NCBI RefSeq assembly: GCF_000237925.1 | Contig: NC_031502.1 | Coordinates: 36,013,299 to 36,077,298 of the forward strand | From: Schistosoma mansoni | Lineage: Eukaryota; Platyhelminthes; Trematoda; Strigeidida; Schistosomatidae | Length of the DNA: 64,000 bases | Direction of reading: 5' to 3' | Shown here: positions 37,942 to 48,285 of the stretch, piece by piece | Numbering within the stretch: the first letter of the stretch is position 1 | Layout: every line of letters starts with the position of its first letter | Notes under the pieces: generated by a model | Databases searched by the model: none | What the model saw: the letters and a program-made list of their open reading frames with translations, nothing else | Told to the model about the DNA's origin: nothing | Translations under genes and position numbers: made by a program

Positions 37942-39961
37942 CAGGAAATGCAGACAAAACTATCACCGAACAATGCTCTTCACCTTTAAAAGAATACAAA
38001 CCATGGTCACAGGAACACAAGTTACTATTTCAGGATCTACAAAACGCTTCTAATCACAACTTTCACTTCAGATTATCAGTAAAATATAACTACTCGATAT
38101 TCTTGAATTAGAGTAATCCAATTTCAAATATGGTCAATAATCACTAGTAAACATTACGTGGGGGGGAAATTCTTCCATTGTACAGTAATTTCTTGAAGAA
38201 CAAAAAAACTTTGAACATTCCACCATCCACTTAGTAATTAGTTACATAGCTGGTTGATGGTCTAGTAGCATAATAAATAAATCATGAGGTAAAATGTACT
38301 CATTAAAAAGGTATACAAAAATCACTAACCTCATGTTCTCTAGCGAATTGCTCCTCTAATAATTCAGTACGTCTTTGACGTCTCAATCGTTCCTGAAACG
38401 CATGTATATCAGCATCATCATTATGTTTATATTTAGACAGCTTTTTCAGTTCTACAGCTTTGTTTTCACAACGTTTTACTCTATATAACTTTGTACTAAG
38501 ATGTTTTACAGGAGAATTAAAATCATCTGCAGACAGTGGTTTCACGATATTCACACTTAACAAATCTTCATCTGGTTCTAGTATTAAATTAAAAAAGTAA
38601 AACGAGTAACTCTAAATGATGATTAACAGCGCACAATAACGACACAACAATAACAACAAAATAATCCGGTTTCGAAAACTAATCTTGAGATTTGGTAGTA
38701 GAGAAATGTATCATTCTAAACAAAAAATTCTCATCTACAAGTACATTTAAATATCAAACCAAAAAGAAATATGTATTACCAAAGTGTGGTTGCTCACTTG
38801 ACTACTACTGGTAATTGTAGAGAACCCCTACAATCTGACTTTCAAGTATGTCATTTACACTGTAAACTCTTATGACCGTATGATATTAAATTTCACAGCA
38901 AAACGTTCCATTTTGACAGAATTCTACTCGATGGTTGTATATTCAGTGTTCTATAGAGGGGAAACAAAGAACTTAGGAGAATACGGATATACACGTTTCC
39001 CTTTTTGTAGTCTTTATCTACGGAATGTAAAACACTGAATTCCCTCTTCTGAAATGCAAGACGTCATAATTTATTTACTATGGTACGTAAATTTAAGTCA
39101 GAGAGACTATTTTAGGCAGAAAGAATACAACTGACTTGGACACTTCAACGTAAAGATAAGTTGTTTTTCCTTCGTTGAAAAGAATCACATTTAATGTGGA
39201 CAAATCATCATAACTATATATTCAAAATAATCAAAACGAACAGGCTTTGACCACATGTCTTGGTATACATTCGTATTTTTGTATTGTGGGATACGGTTTC
39301 TCGAAAAGCGTTCGATTGTTTTCCAACGACATAAACTTGTATAAAATACTCACTTGAAGCGTTGTCATCTGAAATAAAGTTTTCTTTCTCCAAAGAAGAC
39401 AGTTTAGTCAACAGAGCTGACTTCCTAGATATTAGAGTGTCAATAAGCTTCATCTACAAAAAACAATAAACACTCTATAGGGAATGAATCTTGCCTTTGT
39501 TTCTATTTCCAATTCCAATGAACGTATTTTCCTATTTCCTAAACTGCTATTAGACACTTCGGTAGACACCTGACCGAGTAAGGTGTCAAGTGATAGCTCC
39601 ATTTTTTCTAGTTCACGTTGAGCAGACCTGTGAGATGAGTGATAAACAATATAAACATACATTATATCATCGTCTAGGGCAGAAAGTCTTTCCCTCGTCG
39701 CACTGGCCTGAAGACTATTATTTCTCTTGAAAGTATTTTTAGCTTGCTCAATAACACCTTCATAGAAAAATAAAACAAGAATATGAACATACTTGTTTCA
39801 AATTCTAAATGATCATATGCGACAATACGTTGAATCGAATTCATATCTTGATTTTCAGCTTTTTTTATTATATCCTTGTTGATTGAGAATCTCATAGGAT
39901 TATCTATACATTTTTTTGATTTACTAGTTGATGAGCTGGGGTACGGATCTAAAGTACCCAT
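20307..39961 (-). CDS. ERCC6: CSB/ERCC6 homologue: SNF2-family transcription-coupled repair ATPase, 17 exons, 1408 codons
   Basis: CSB is a nuclear SNF2 translocase that recognises stalled RNA polymerase II and starts transcription-coupled repair. Exons, right to left: 39961-39793, 39757-39661, 39627-39495, 39453-39354, 38577-38330, 37208-37032, 34286-34186, 32844-32709, 31766-31593, 31527-31351, 31104-30994, 29923-29828, 28430-28176, 27004-26637, 25044-24125, 22521-22121, 20870-20307 (TGA). They sum to 4227 nt and phases agree at every junction. Seen in order: a charged coiled-coil-like N-terminus (about 57-160); motif [10 protein letters not shown] (298-306); Walker B DEGH (427-430); motif III SGSPIQN (455-461); motif [13 protein letters not shown] (719-730); motif [13 protein letters not shown] (749-759); [12 protein letters not shown] after the C-lobe; an acidic, lysine-rich linker with [20 protein letters not shown]; and a C-terminal winged-helix-like tract with FRSLLKQLA (1344 on). 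The length is close to human CSB (about 1490), with a shorter N-terminal acidic region. All catalytic motifs are intact, so it should be active. ERCC6-type is favoured over ERCC6L by the C-terminal domain. Confidence 0.95.
21287..21302 (+). repeat. TA microsatellite in the last CSB intron
   Basis: A short run of alternating T and A in the intron between 20871 and 22120. No other feature recognised in that intron. Confidence 0.6.
22522..24124. other. CSB intron 15, no element recognised
   Basis: A 1.6-kb intron with T-rich tracts near 22985-23070. Open frames on both strands are short and have no family match. It may contain decayed repeat sequence but I cannot name any. Confidence 0.3.
25615..25690 (-). 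repeat. Hammerhead-ribozyme SINE fragment, ribozyme half (sense to CSB, intron 14)
   Basis: On the minus strand: ATCCAT, then core CTGACGA (25680-25674), a stem-II region opening GTCC, GAAAC, a short stem III and the cleavage triplet GTC followed by TTGGAT. AUCCA and UGGAU can pair as stem I. This is the arrangement of the schistosome alpha hammerhead repeats. Stem II pairs with one mismatch (GUCC against GAAU) and stem III is weakened, so activity may be low. It lies in the same strand as the CSB pre-mRNA. Confidence 0.7.
25691..25800 (+). repeat. Hammerhead SINE fragment, tRNA-like head
   Basis: Shows an A-box-like TAGCTAAGTGGATA (25715-25728) and a B-box-like GGTTTCGAGTCC (25758-25769), a pol III internal promoter pattern. 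It matches the head of the SINE at 30610, but here it faces away from the ribozyme half at 25615-25690, i.e. two partial units joined head to head. It does not fold as a full tRNA with a CCA-ready acceptor stem, so it is not a tRNA gene. Confidence 0.6.
26195..26360 (-). repeat. tRNA-derived SINE with a hammerhead core (sense to CSB, intron 14)
   Basis: On the minus strand, TAGCTCAGTGGTAACA (A-box-like, from about 26347) is followed by GGTGGCAGGAGATTGAAT (degenerate B box), then a hammerhead at 26290-26250: CTTG, CTGACGA, stem II opening GTAC, GAAAT, GTC, CAAG. CUUG/CAAG can form stem I and AUC/GGU stem III. The unit order, tRNA-like head then ribozyme, matches the plus-strand copy at 30610. 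It is a different subfamily from the alpha-type copies at 25615 and 28021. Confidence 0.6.
27005..28020. other. CSB intron 13, left part, no element recognised
   Basis: AT-rich intronic sequence between exon 14 and the hammerhead fragment. No open frame or repeat that I can name. Confidence 0.3.
28021..28104 (-). repeat. Schistosome alpha-type hammerhead fragment, core mutated (sense to CSB, intron 13)
   Basis: On the minus strand: CTGACGG, then a perfect stem II (GTCC/GGAC around CAAATA), GAAAC and GCGC. The last core purine is G instead of A, and the cleavage triplet GTC is replaced by ATT, so it should not cleave. The sequence is otherwise the closest in the window to the published schistosome alpha consensus as I remember it. 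Confidence 0.7.
28455..29391 (+). mobile_element. 5'-truncated RTE LINE, C-terminal RT and 3' tail (antisense in CSB intron 12)
   Basis: An open frame at 28476-29111 (211 codons) encodes the RT thumb and C-terminal domain of an RTE element: [76 protein letters not shown] and a C-terminus [13 protein letters not shown]. The 3' UTR ends at 29373-29389 in a CTGA simple repeat, typical of RTE tails. The RT catalytic part is missing through 5' truncation. The uninterrupted frame suggests a fairly recent insertion. Confidence 0.85.
29522..29550 (+). repeat. TA microsatellite in CSB intron 12
   Basis: About 14 uninterrupted TA units, 130 bases after the RTE tail. Confidence 0.85.
30000..30035 (-). 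repeat. Short degenerate hammerhead-SINE scrap
   Basis: Plus-strand GGTTAACAGTGGATTTCAGG resembles GGCTAGCAGTGGAATCCAAG in the fragment at 25628. Too short for certainty. Confidence 0.3.
30610..30790 (+). repeat. tRNA-derived SINE with decayed hammerhead (antisense in CSB intron 11)
   Basis: The most complete unit in the window: A-box-like TAGCTAAGTGGATA at 30630-30643, a weak B box near 30675, then the ribozyme half at 30723-30755. The core reads GTGACTA instead of CTGATGA, so it is inactive; GAAACGAGCGTCC is retained. The unit shows the original order and orientation used to interpret the broken copies. Confidence 0.65.
31767..32708. other. CSB intron 8, no element recognised
   Basis: AT-rich intron. 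A 99-codon plus-strand open frame (31901-32200) has no family signal and I treat it as chance. Confidence 0.3.
33210..33468. repeat. Long near-perfect hairpin (arms ~120 bp, loop 18 bp) in CSB intron 7
   Basis: The arm 33210-33329 is the reverse complement of 33348-33468 with only a handful of mismatches (a cluster near 33283-33296 against 33376-33395, plus a few at the outer ends). The loop is 33330-33347. No coding potential and no clear target-site duplication. It could be a foldback or MITE-like element, or a recent inverted duplication. Transcribed within CSB pre-mRNA it would form a long double-stranded RNA hairpin. Confidence 0.85.
33680..33795 (+). repeat. Degenerate hammerhead-SINE fragment (antisense in CSB intron 7)
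   Basis: Contains GAAATAGGATAAAACGCGTATCCTGGATTTC followed by AGCTAGCCATT, which matches the ribozyme 3' half of the other copies with several changes. The CTGATGA core is lost. Confidence 0.5.
34583..36214 (-). pseudogene. RTE endonuclease ORF, frameshifted
   Basis: Minus-strand frame 36214-35315 (299 codons) carries [49 protein letters not shown] and [12 protein letters not shown], the AP-like endonuclease of RTE elements. The catalytic Asp of the GDFNAQ motif is Gly. A frameshift near 35345 moves to the frame 35352-34933 ([23 protein letters not shown]), and another to 34858-34583 ([30 protein letters not shown]). The ORF stops short of the RT domain because of the twin-priming junction. 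Confidence 0.8.
34587..36701 (+). mobile_element. RTE LINE inserted by twin priming in CSB intron 6 (inverted endonuclease part plus sense 3' end)
   Basis: The left part (34587 to about 36550) is the 5' half of an RTE element on the minus strand: 5' leader, endonuclease and pre-RT linker. The right part (about 36600-36701) is the element's 3' UTR in plus orientation, homologous to 29290-29391, ending in a TGAC repeat (36687 on). Flanks carry a 15-bp direct repeat: CTGTCCATTGATTAA at 34572-34586 and CTGTCCAGTGATTAA at 36702-36716. An inverted 5' segment joined to a sense 3' end inside one target-site duplication is the mark of twin priming. The RT core is absent. Confidence 0.8.
37209..38329. 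other. CSB intron 5 with TAA microsatellite
   Basis: About ten TAA units at 37911-37941. The rest shows no recognisable element. Confidence 0.5.
39454..39792 (-). other. Micro-intron cluster at the 5' end of CSB, including a GC-AG intron
   Basis: The first three introns are 35 bp (39758-39792), 33 bp (39628-39660) and 41 bp (39454-39494). The first two are GT-AG (donors gtatgt). The third begins AAG|GCAAG, the classical GC-AG donor context; no GT donor nearby keeps the frame. Phases are 1, 2 and 0. All later introns are larger (65 bp to 2.7 kb). Confidence 0.85.
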
Positions 39962-39985
39962 GATCAAGGATCTAGTAAAATATAA
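39962..39985 (-). promoter_or_regulatory. Splice acceptor just upstream of the CSB start codon
   Basis: On the minus strand TTTTACTAG (AG at 39973-39972) lies ten bases before the ATG at 39961-39959. A 5' UTR intron or spliced-leader acceptor here would give a ten-base coding-exon leader. The frame upstream has no ATG nearby. Confidence 0.3.
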
Positions 39986-42900
39986 AGTAGATGTTAATTA
40001 AAACCAAACATCGACGGTATTACGAAATGAACAAAGCCACTAATACCTGCAATTAGTCAAGGTTAACTGAGAAAACACTATACATTCTGATCTTTTAAGA
40101 TATAAGTTGCTAGATTTAACTATTTATCTAATTGATAAATGATAACGAAGGTGATGAGAGGCATATGTTGGATGCCCTTTGATGATACATTGTAAACATC
40201 TAAACCGAAATGGACTTAGGAAATCCGAACACGTGGTCCATTTATTCTCTATGTAACTATACTACTATCTTAGTAGCAGATAATGGTGTCGAAAAAGTCA
40301 TTTCTTACACTTAACAAAAAAAAAATGTCTTCAAAAATTTATGCGTCTATCTACGGAGAAACACACTAGGTGAGATAGAGTCGTCTAGTGAAAATCAACA
40401 CAGATCCTAACGCAAACATGCGTCTATCCAACTTGCCATCCCACATTAGCACAACAGGATAAGACTGACAAGGGGAGTAATAAAAGAGTTGAAGCAATGT
40501 ATCAGTGAAGGTAATGAGAAAAACTGGACATTGAGGATTTGGCTCAAACAGGTAGGATGAGAAAGGGTGTGAAGGGATACTGGAACTTGAGATGTACAGT
40601 AAGATAAACGGCGAATGAATACGTCTGACTGTGACCGATTTCAAATTATGGCACCCAAACTGTTCAACCATTGGTTGCGGTTATCAAACGGATCCCAAAC
40701 AGAAAGGTTGCATCTAGCAACAAGGTTCAGATCGACAGCCATTGAACTTATGGGCTGACAGCACATCTTGGTATGACACCATCTATCTTTTGTCTAACCT
40801 TTAAACTCACGTCAAAACTTTATTAGATATCAATTAACTATGACCGGTGAGTCTCTACGATATTTTAAAAAACCTTACTATAGGGACTAATTAGACTGAA
40901 TGAATGAACGTGTCGATGCATTCAACTACCTCTCTCCCTATGGTCAATATACGAGAAAGACCAGTCCAGTTTTTAAAAAGCTTTTCATTTAGGAGGAGAA
41001 AAGCCAATTCTTAACATGTGTGCACCGTTTCTCAAAGTGGTCGGGAAACATTGCACAGTCAATGTCTTAACCAAACAGGACCATAATCACCAGTGTGTTC
41101 TGAATCAAGAACTGTAAATCCTGGTGAAAGATAAATTTATGAAAAGTTATACGAAGAAATAGTAATTTCTAAGACTTCAAACACAGAAAATTTGATACAT
41201 TTTCATTAGCTATATAGCTGATGTCAAGACAGACATGTTATAAAAGACATTATCTTATATTGGTTTTAGTAATTATATTAGCAATTAACATAGGCAGAGA
41301 CTGTTTTGAGAGTTTCAACACTCTTGTTACGTCCAGAAGCCAAGCTTTTTCAAAGCCTCTGGATAGTAATGGCAGAGTGATGGAATAATTGATCAATCTA
41401 TTTACTTTGCACTGAGCTGCTCATGACTTGAGGCCCCAACAACCGGTGGACAGAAAAGAGAAACTGAATCCGACCAACACGAAAATAATGGTTCCTGACA
41501 AAATTTCGGTAAGATTTGCAGACTACATTATGGGTCAATTTTGGGAAATAGTGCCTGATCTCCCGGCCAGTGTTTGAATTGTATTGAGAATACGTAAGAG
41601 TGCATGTAAGAGTGTAAAGGTGTCATAATTTCGGACTTTTTTTACTCTATCTAGTTAGAATCTGTTAAGCTTTGTAGCAATAAGCTTAGTAGTATATAGC
41701 TGTCAAACTTATCGCCGTCATATGTGATGCCCCGGCTTGTTCTGTCAAGTATACAGTTGGTCATCACGGGATAGAACGTTATGGTAGGTATGTAGTTAGA
41801 TAACGATGTCTTGCAGATAAAATGACTCCTCGCAGCGGTGAACATGCTTTACGAATTGACAACAGTTTTCATAAACAGAACCAAGTTATTCACCATCAAA
41901 GTGTTTCACATTTTCAAATGTCTAACAATAATATGGCTTTAGCCTTCCTCTTAGATGCGATGCATTTAGTGTACTTAGATATAGTAAGAAAATTGATTAA
42001 CTTTTGTGTACATTTGTCACATCAACGATTTAAAATAATGACTATAAGCATTATAGTATCCACTAACAAGTCTATAACTCGTTTTGCCAAAATTACTGCT
42101 TCAGACTTCAAGCGGAAATGTCGCACACTAGACGATGTCTCTCCTTAGAGTAATGAGAATACTTTTTTCGCCATTTAGGACCCATCATTCTTTATAACAT
42201 TTTACTGGACCATATTTACCTGGATCCCAAACTTTTAGCTCCCTCCATATACCTATTATCTCGTCCTAGTTTCCTTTAGAAATCAGTAGTGTGAAAAGGG
42301 ACTTAAATAATTTCCTTATAGAAGATTAGCGGTATTATGGTGATGTACACCTCGTTTATGATATACATGTATACATACCAGGTTTGAATCTTTGAGGCCA
42401 GATAATGCAGGGATTGTTCAAGGTAAACCAGGACTTATAACAGATGTTGAAGGAAGTGCATCAGCTACGTTCAGGACTTGAACTGACCCTCTAGACTTTC
42501 AGAACCTGTCTCATCTAGTGATATAAGTAATATTATGTACTAAATAGTTGGTCATGAGCACATGTGGATATAAGATAGTGACACAATTTGTAAGTGTATG
42601 CCAACAAAGAAGGTTAATTACGACGTGGTAGTCCCGCTAATTCATACATTTAGCTAACTACACCTTATTCTTGTGATAATTATCACATTAATAAATTTCT
42701 GCTTCAAAATTTGAATCCACTGTCCTCACCTACACTTATCCATCGTCAAGCTATAGTTCGTGGCGAGAATATAATCTATGGAAGAACCGACTACTTTTAG
42801 GATAACAGGTCTCGGATTTTGGCACGAAATTCATTCGTCCATTTGGTGAAATAGCGTCTTAATATTTGAGCTGATGTCAGTTCATGATGATAACCCTAAA

Positions 42901-43199
42901 TCTAATTCCTAACCCCAACCATAAACTGTACATTATAATTATAATTCCCGATACATATTTATAACCCTCATTGAGTCCTGATTGTTAGGTGTACACCCTC
43001 AAGGTCAGTCTGGCGTCGCTCAAAGGTCGTTCATAAATTATAGTTTCACCCCTATTTTGACAGAGAAACCATAACCCAAGGACAAATATAGGGTACCAAT
43101 CTGATTTCTTTCACATAAAATCGACCTGACGACTTATCACTATACATCACCTTGATTTGTGTAACGACCCTATTGGAAAGCCCGCCAGTATATAAGTCT
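39986..43199. other. Upstream flank of CSB and intergenic region, no gene recognised
   Basis: AT-rich sequence with scattered open frames of 60-108 codons (for example 41822-42148, plus; 40671-40366, minus) with no family signal. GGCCAGTGTTTGAATTG near 41560 resembles AGCCAGTGTTTGAGTCA at 15820, hinting at an unclassified dispersed repeat. The CSB promoter should lie in the first few hundred bases. Confidence 0.3.
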
Positions 43200-44640
43200 C
43201 AGTAATAAGGATAGAAGGTATATCGACCTATATTATTCCTTGCAGTTTGTAACACTGTGGAGTTCTAATCTCGTTTGAATATATCAACAGAAGGTGCTGA
43301 TATTACGTTTCCAGGTGGGGAATTCAAGTAATTCACTACTTTGTGCGAGAAACGAAACTCTAGACTTAGACGATTTGATCTCGGTTTTTGAACTTTCTTA
43401 GAATGTCATCTGAAATGGTCAGTCCTAGACGAAAAAGAAGGATAGGAAATATTAATACCAAGATCATCGTTCAGTATACGATAAGCCAGTATTACATCGC
43501 CCCGTAATCTGTGATAAGTTAACGGAAATAAGTTGATGTGTCTCAGTCTGTCTTCATAAGATAAGCCAGAGAGACATTTTACCATTCTAGTACCTCGTTG
43601 TTGGGCGCGTTTCAGTATATCTTCCTCACACTTGAAACAAGGACTCACTGCTTGAGTCTCATATTCCAAATGCGTTTTCACGAAAGTCGGACATAGTAAA
43701 CTAAACACTGAAATAACCTACGAATAGCACATAATACCCTGATGGCTTTTGCAGCAAAAGCCTTACAGTGACTAGTGGTTCTGAGATCATTGCTTATTAA
43801 GACTCCTAAATGTCCATAGTTTCTTACTTTGGGTAACAAGAATCCGCATATTATGTCGTGTTACGAATCATCATAGTTATTTAGTTGCATCACCACACTC
43901 TGGTTAGAATTCACTTCCAGTGATCAACTGTCCATCCATGCCACCAATGAGTTGAGATCATCCTGCAATACTATTCTATCTGACATGCTGTGTCTGGGTC
44001 TCCAAGTCTTTATGTTATCAGTGAAGAGTAGAACGGATGATTTAACTACAGTTGGTAATTCGTTTACATAAAGTAAAACGAAAAGAGAATCGAGGTTACA
44101 GGTTCCCATGATGAAGGAGCTCCATTTATCCTCACCCGCTGTCTCCTATCACTGAAGAAGTCACTTATACTGTCCATAACTTTGTAATGGGTTCCAAAAC
44201 TTGAATGCAAGACCTTGTCGAAGCCTTTACATCTGCAGGAATACTTCGATCTTTCGCCGTATCCCAATCTTCTCTTGAAGTGAGCGGTTTTTTCAAGCGT
44301 GTTAGGCCTTTCCGAAAACCATGTTATGTTCTGGATAAATGATCCTGCCCTTCAACGTAGTTTATAACAGACATCCGAATAATCTTTTTCATTAGTTTAA
44401 CAACTGCACTGGTTAGACTAATTGGTTGATAGTAACTAAGTAGGTCTCTGCTCCTCGCCTTATACAATCCCGAACCAATTGTTTTTCATATGGCCATCCA
44501 GTCTTACTTGTTAACGCCTTACAAGCATTCCTAATCTTACAGTAAGTGGATCTGTATTGTTTTAAACCAGTAGAAATGAACATATTCCAAAGCTTTTTTC
44601 TACGTCTAAGAAGTTTGTTATAGTTTGTCATAGCTTTTCT
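43200..44640 (-). mobile_element. CR1-like LINE relic with decayed RT
   Basis: On the minus strand from 44631: a pre-RT linker (KLLRRRKKLWNMFISTGLKQ), QPISLTSAVVKLMKKIIR (frame-shifted, about 44420-44365), GFDKVLHSSFG, NGAPSSWEPV, then FTDNIKTWRPRH (the decayed YADD motif, about 44020), and the thumb region 43708-43406 with YEDRLRHINLFPLTYHRLRG. Several frameshifts and stops. It belongs to the same broad clade as 9714-13570 but to a different family. The 3' end runs to about 43200. Confidence 0.75.
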
Positions 44641-44679
44641 TCTTTCACTTCCTTGTCCCCGTGATGGCGTTCATTCTTT

Positions 44680-47211
44680 CGACGGCATACAATTGAATTC
44701 TAAAGCTACAATAATGTGCAAGAGTAGACATTTTGGTCAACAAACCTGGAAACGGACGGAAACTATTATTCCTCGTTTACCATGGGAAATTTATTTTACC
44801 ACAAATAATGTTGACATTGCACTCTCTGATCTATACTAAAACTGGATATACTGCCTCGACTGCATTGCTCCAATTATTAGCCATGTGGCTTATAACGCCA
44901 ATAGGGGCTAGAATACTTTTAAAACTTTCCAAAGGGAAGTTGGGGAAATTAAAACACCGCTAACACGAGCATAGTGACTTGTATGCACTTCAGAGTATAC
45001 TCAACTTAATTGACAAGAGTGCTTCATCTAAACGCATGTATTTTATGAATATGGAAAATAAAGCCCTAGGTAATAAGAACCCAGAATTATCAATACTTCG
45101 GCTTTTTAAATCGCGTGTGAATTCAAATTCTCTTGGCACGACCAAATTCTTCATAGTTAACGGAAGAATTATTGATGACCCCGAATATTATTTGCGAACA
45201 ATTCAGCCAGTATTCTCGCAGTGTNNNNNNNNNNNNNNNNNNNNNNNNNNNNNNNNNNNNNNNNNNNNNNNNNNNNNNNNNNNNNNNNNNNNNNNNNNNN
45301 NNNNNNNNNNNNNNNNNNNNNNNNNNNNNNNNNNNNNNNNNNNNNNNNNNNNNNNNNNNNNNNNNNNNNNNNNNNNNNNNNNNNNNNNNNNNNNNNNNNN
45401 NNNNNNNNNNNNNNNNNNNNNNNNAAATCAGGTTCTGCGTATTTGGCAAGAATTTTGAATTGATTTTGAAGGAGGAAAGGACGAAACTAACGAAATAGAA
45501 ATAAAGGAGTCGCGGAATACGTAAATATCTTAACACAGAACAAGAATAAACAACATTGCATCTCAAACATCCAAAGCTAGAAAGCTCATCGGATTCATAA
45601 TGATTAACTTCAATAATATTGAATCGAGATAATTACTATACAGAAAATGTGTCTTACCCATTCTTGAATATGGTATTTTAGTTCACAATAATTGCAGGCC
45701 CAATGACCTGATTAACTTTGAAGATGTTCAGAGAAGGTTCACCAAAGCTGTTTTGGGGTATTCTGACAACAAAGACTATCACCAAGATGTCAACAACTCA
45801 AACTAGAACCTCTCTGGATCAGGCGTATCAAATTAAACCTTATCTTTCTCTACCGGCTTCTTAACGGTATTTCTTACTCTTCGCTATCTACCCCTTCATA
45901 CTCTATGATACCGTCCCACAATCTACGCAATAAGGAAAATATTCTAGCGATTCCAAAAACCTACACAAATTTACGCCAGAATTTTTTTGTTATTCGCTAC
46001 TCAACCATGTGGAATAGACTGCCAATGAACCTCCGATGCAGTGAAACTATAATCCGGTTCCGAAGTCTTCTTGATGATTTTCTTTCCGAAAGTGGATTGT
46101 GTCACCTATTTAATATCAACGTGCTTATTAATGATTTATACAAAAAAGGTCCGTCATCTATCTAATTGACTGAAAAGCAAAGTAAAACCTTAGAAACTTT
46201 TCACGACTACTTTATTTTATATTTATCTTAATATATGAAGTCTGCTAATGTTCGTATTTATAATTGTTGCTGTTATTAATATCATTATTGGTCTCTCGAC
46301 ACATTAGATATTCTTTTAATCTCTCATTGTCCTTCTAAACATATTTTATTCCTAAACATCCAAAGTCTACAACTAAAAACAAAAAAACCTATGTTACAGT
46401 CAAACACAATAAATTGTCAGATTCTTTTTTATCTTCACACATAGAAACGTGTATTTCACTACCATTTGTAATTAATTGTAACTACGATGGCATCATTCTA
46501 AATTATTATTGCACTAAGGTTTATACTAATAGCCGGTTTCACTCTGTATACTGTTAAATAAATCTACATGTACTTATCCGACTGCACTAAATGTTTATTA
46601 TTATTGTTACTATTAATGTTACTATTATTTTTTCTGATTTTCCTTATTTATCTATTTTATTTTCTAAATTACTGGTTTATCTCAAAAGTCTATATCCATT
46701 ACACTATTATTATCATGGTTGGACCCTTTCACTAGATGTTCATTTCTATTACCTCTCTCTCCTTTTTTCCTTCTAAATAAATATTGTTCTTAAGATTACG
46801 AAGTTTTGGTTAAGAACAATAACTTGTGTAACGCTTAAATCAAATAAGACTCGTTTTATCTTCATTACGCTAATACGACTCATACATATTGATTATCCTT
46901 TGCACTTAATTGAGACTTTCATTGCATCACTCCAAAATATGACTGCACAAACACTTATTTTAACACCATATCTTACCGCAATAATGAGTTATTTATTAAT
47001 TTATTTCGTATTATTTCATTTTTATTACTCATTTTGCGATACATACATAGGTGTTTATCCTTGTTCTGTGTTAAGATATTTACGTATTCCGCGACTCCTT
47101 TATTTCTATTTCGTTAGTTTCGTCCTTTCCTCCTTCAAAATCAATTCAAAATTCTTGCCAAATACACAGAACCTGATTTATTATTACTATTATTATTACT
47201 ATTCTATTAAT
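44680..47211 (+). mobile_element. LINE relic with RT core lost, an inverted copy of its own 3' end inside, and ATT tail
   Basis: 44940-45224 encodes a pre-RT linker (LYALQSILNLIDKS, VNGRIIDDPEYYLRTIQPV). After a 200-base gap, 45425-45551 is the reverse complement of 47053-47179, the element's 3' end, with about two mismatches. From 45552 the plus-strand RT thumb resumes (CVLPILEYGILVHNN, EDVQRRFTKAVLGYSDN, and 45905-46165 with YSTMWNRLPMNLRCS). The 3' UTR follows, ending in a TTATTATTACTATT tail (47177-47211). The RT palm with its catalytic aspartates is missing. Confidence 0.7.
45225..45424. other. Assembly gap, 200 N
   Basis: Exactly 200 N, so probably a gap of unknown size. It lies where the inverted LINE 3' end would carry its ATT simple-repeat tail, which explains the break. 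Confidence 0.95.
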
Positions 47212-47969
47212 AATATTTTATTTTCCTTTTCCTTCCTTTCTCAAACATGGCAAATGTAGTGCTAACATTATTGAAAATTGTGTATTATTGCATTTTTGAA
47301 GAAACCCGAAATAGTTTCTTCACAACACTTATGTACTCATGTGTTTGTGAATAATAATAATAATACACTGATACACCCCTCACTGTCGATGCTCGTGCTA
47401 ACAGCGCGACCGCCATCTTTCTTCTAATAGGCCAAAGATAATAGGCTCATATCCCCGTGGATCAGTAACATTTTGTTCGTACGGCAAAACGCACGAATCC
47501 AATGCGATTTCCGTTTTGATCATCTTTTGTATGCGGTGGGACTTAAACGGGTACACATCTAATGGAACTACTTTCCACACTCATCACATTGCATTCCTTC
47601 CTACACCGGGAATAATCAATTTAGATTTCTATATTTATAAGTTTTGCCAACCATTGAATTCAAATTAGGAAGGTTTGGAACACAATATGGTTATAATATT
47701 AATACAAGGGTCAGAGTCGGTGAGAAAGAATATACCACAGGACAAAGTTTCGCAAAATTGCAAACCTTTACTGAAATACTGCAATTTAGAGTCGACTAAG
47801 AATGCCTTTTGATGCAAAAAGTATACAGAAGCAGAGGTAACCACAACATGTACTAAATCGTTGTTTTTTTAGACACATGCAAACGATTTCACGTCCTACA
47901 TTCAGTCTCAGCCTTCAACAGCAAGGATATTATGCCAATCAACGTACATCAATCCTCTCAACTGTTAAC
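47212..47969. other. Intergenic, no gene recognised
   Basis: Contains a short TAA run near 47352. The block at 47390-47580 is richer in G+C and open for 60 codons on the minus strand, but I cannot assign it. Confidence 0.3.
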
Positions 47970-48285
47970 ACTGTGAAGATTCAATCTTATTTTGAATGTA
48001 CTACGAAAGATGCTGATAATACGTGTTGTGGTAGAGAATTCCATTAATTCACTATTAGGTGCAATAGACGAAACTCTATATTTTAACGATTCGATCTCGG
48101 TTTTTGAATTTACTTCGAATGTCCTCTTAGAAGATAAGTCTTAGATGGAAGGAAAAGATAAGACATAATAATACCATGATCACCGCTTAATATACGTTGA
48201 GCTTGTATTATATTACTCGGTAATATGTGGTACGATAATGAAAATATGTTGAGGCGTACCTCAAGAAAACATAGGACAGCAGTGA
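47970..48285 (-). mobile_element. 3' fragment of a CR1-like LINE
   Basis: Aligns in the same orientation with 43260-43560: shared GATTCGATCTCGGTTTTTGAA (48088) against GATTTGATCTCGGTTTTTGAA (43372), and neighbouring blocks. It is more decayed and has no open frame. Confidence 0.6.

Noticed and set aside
39793-39967. Alternative CSB start at 39967
   Set aside because: That codon is TTG; the ATG at 39961 directly follows a plausible acceptor and gives the full frame.
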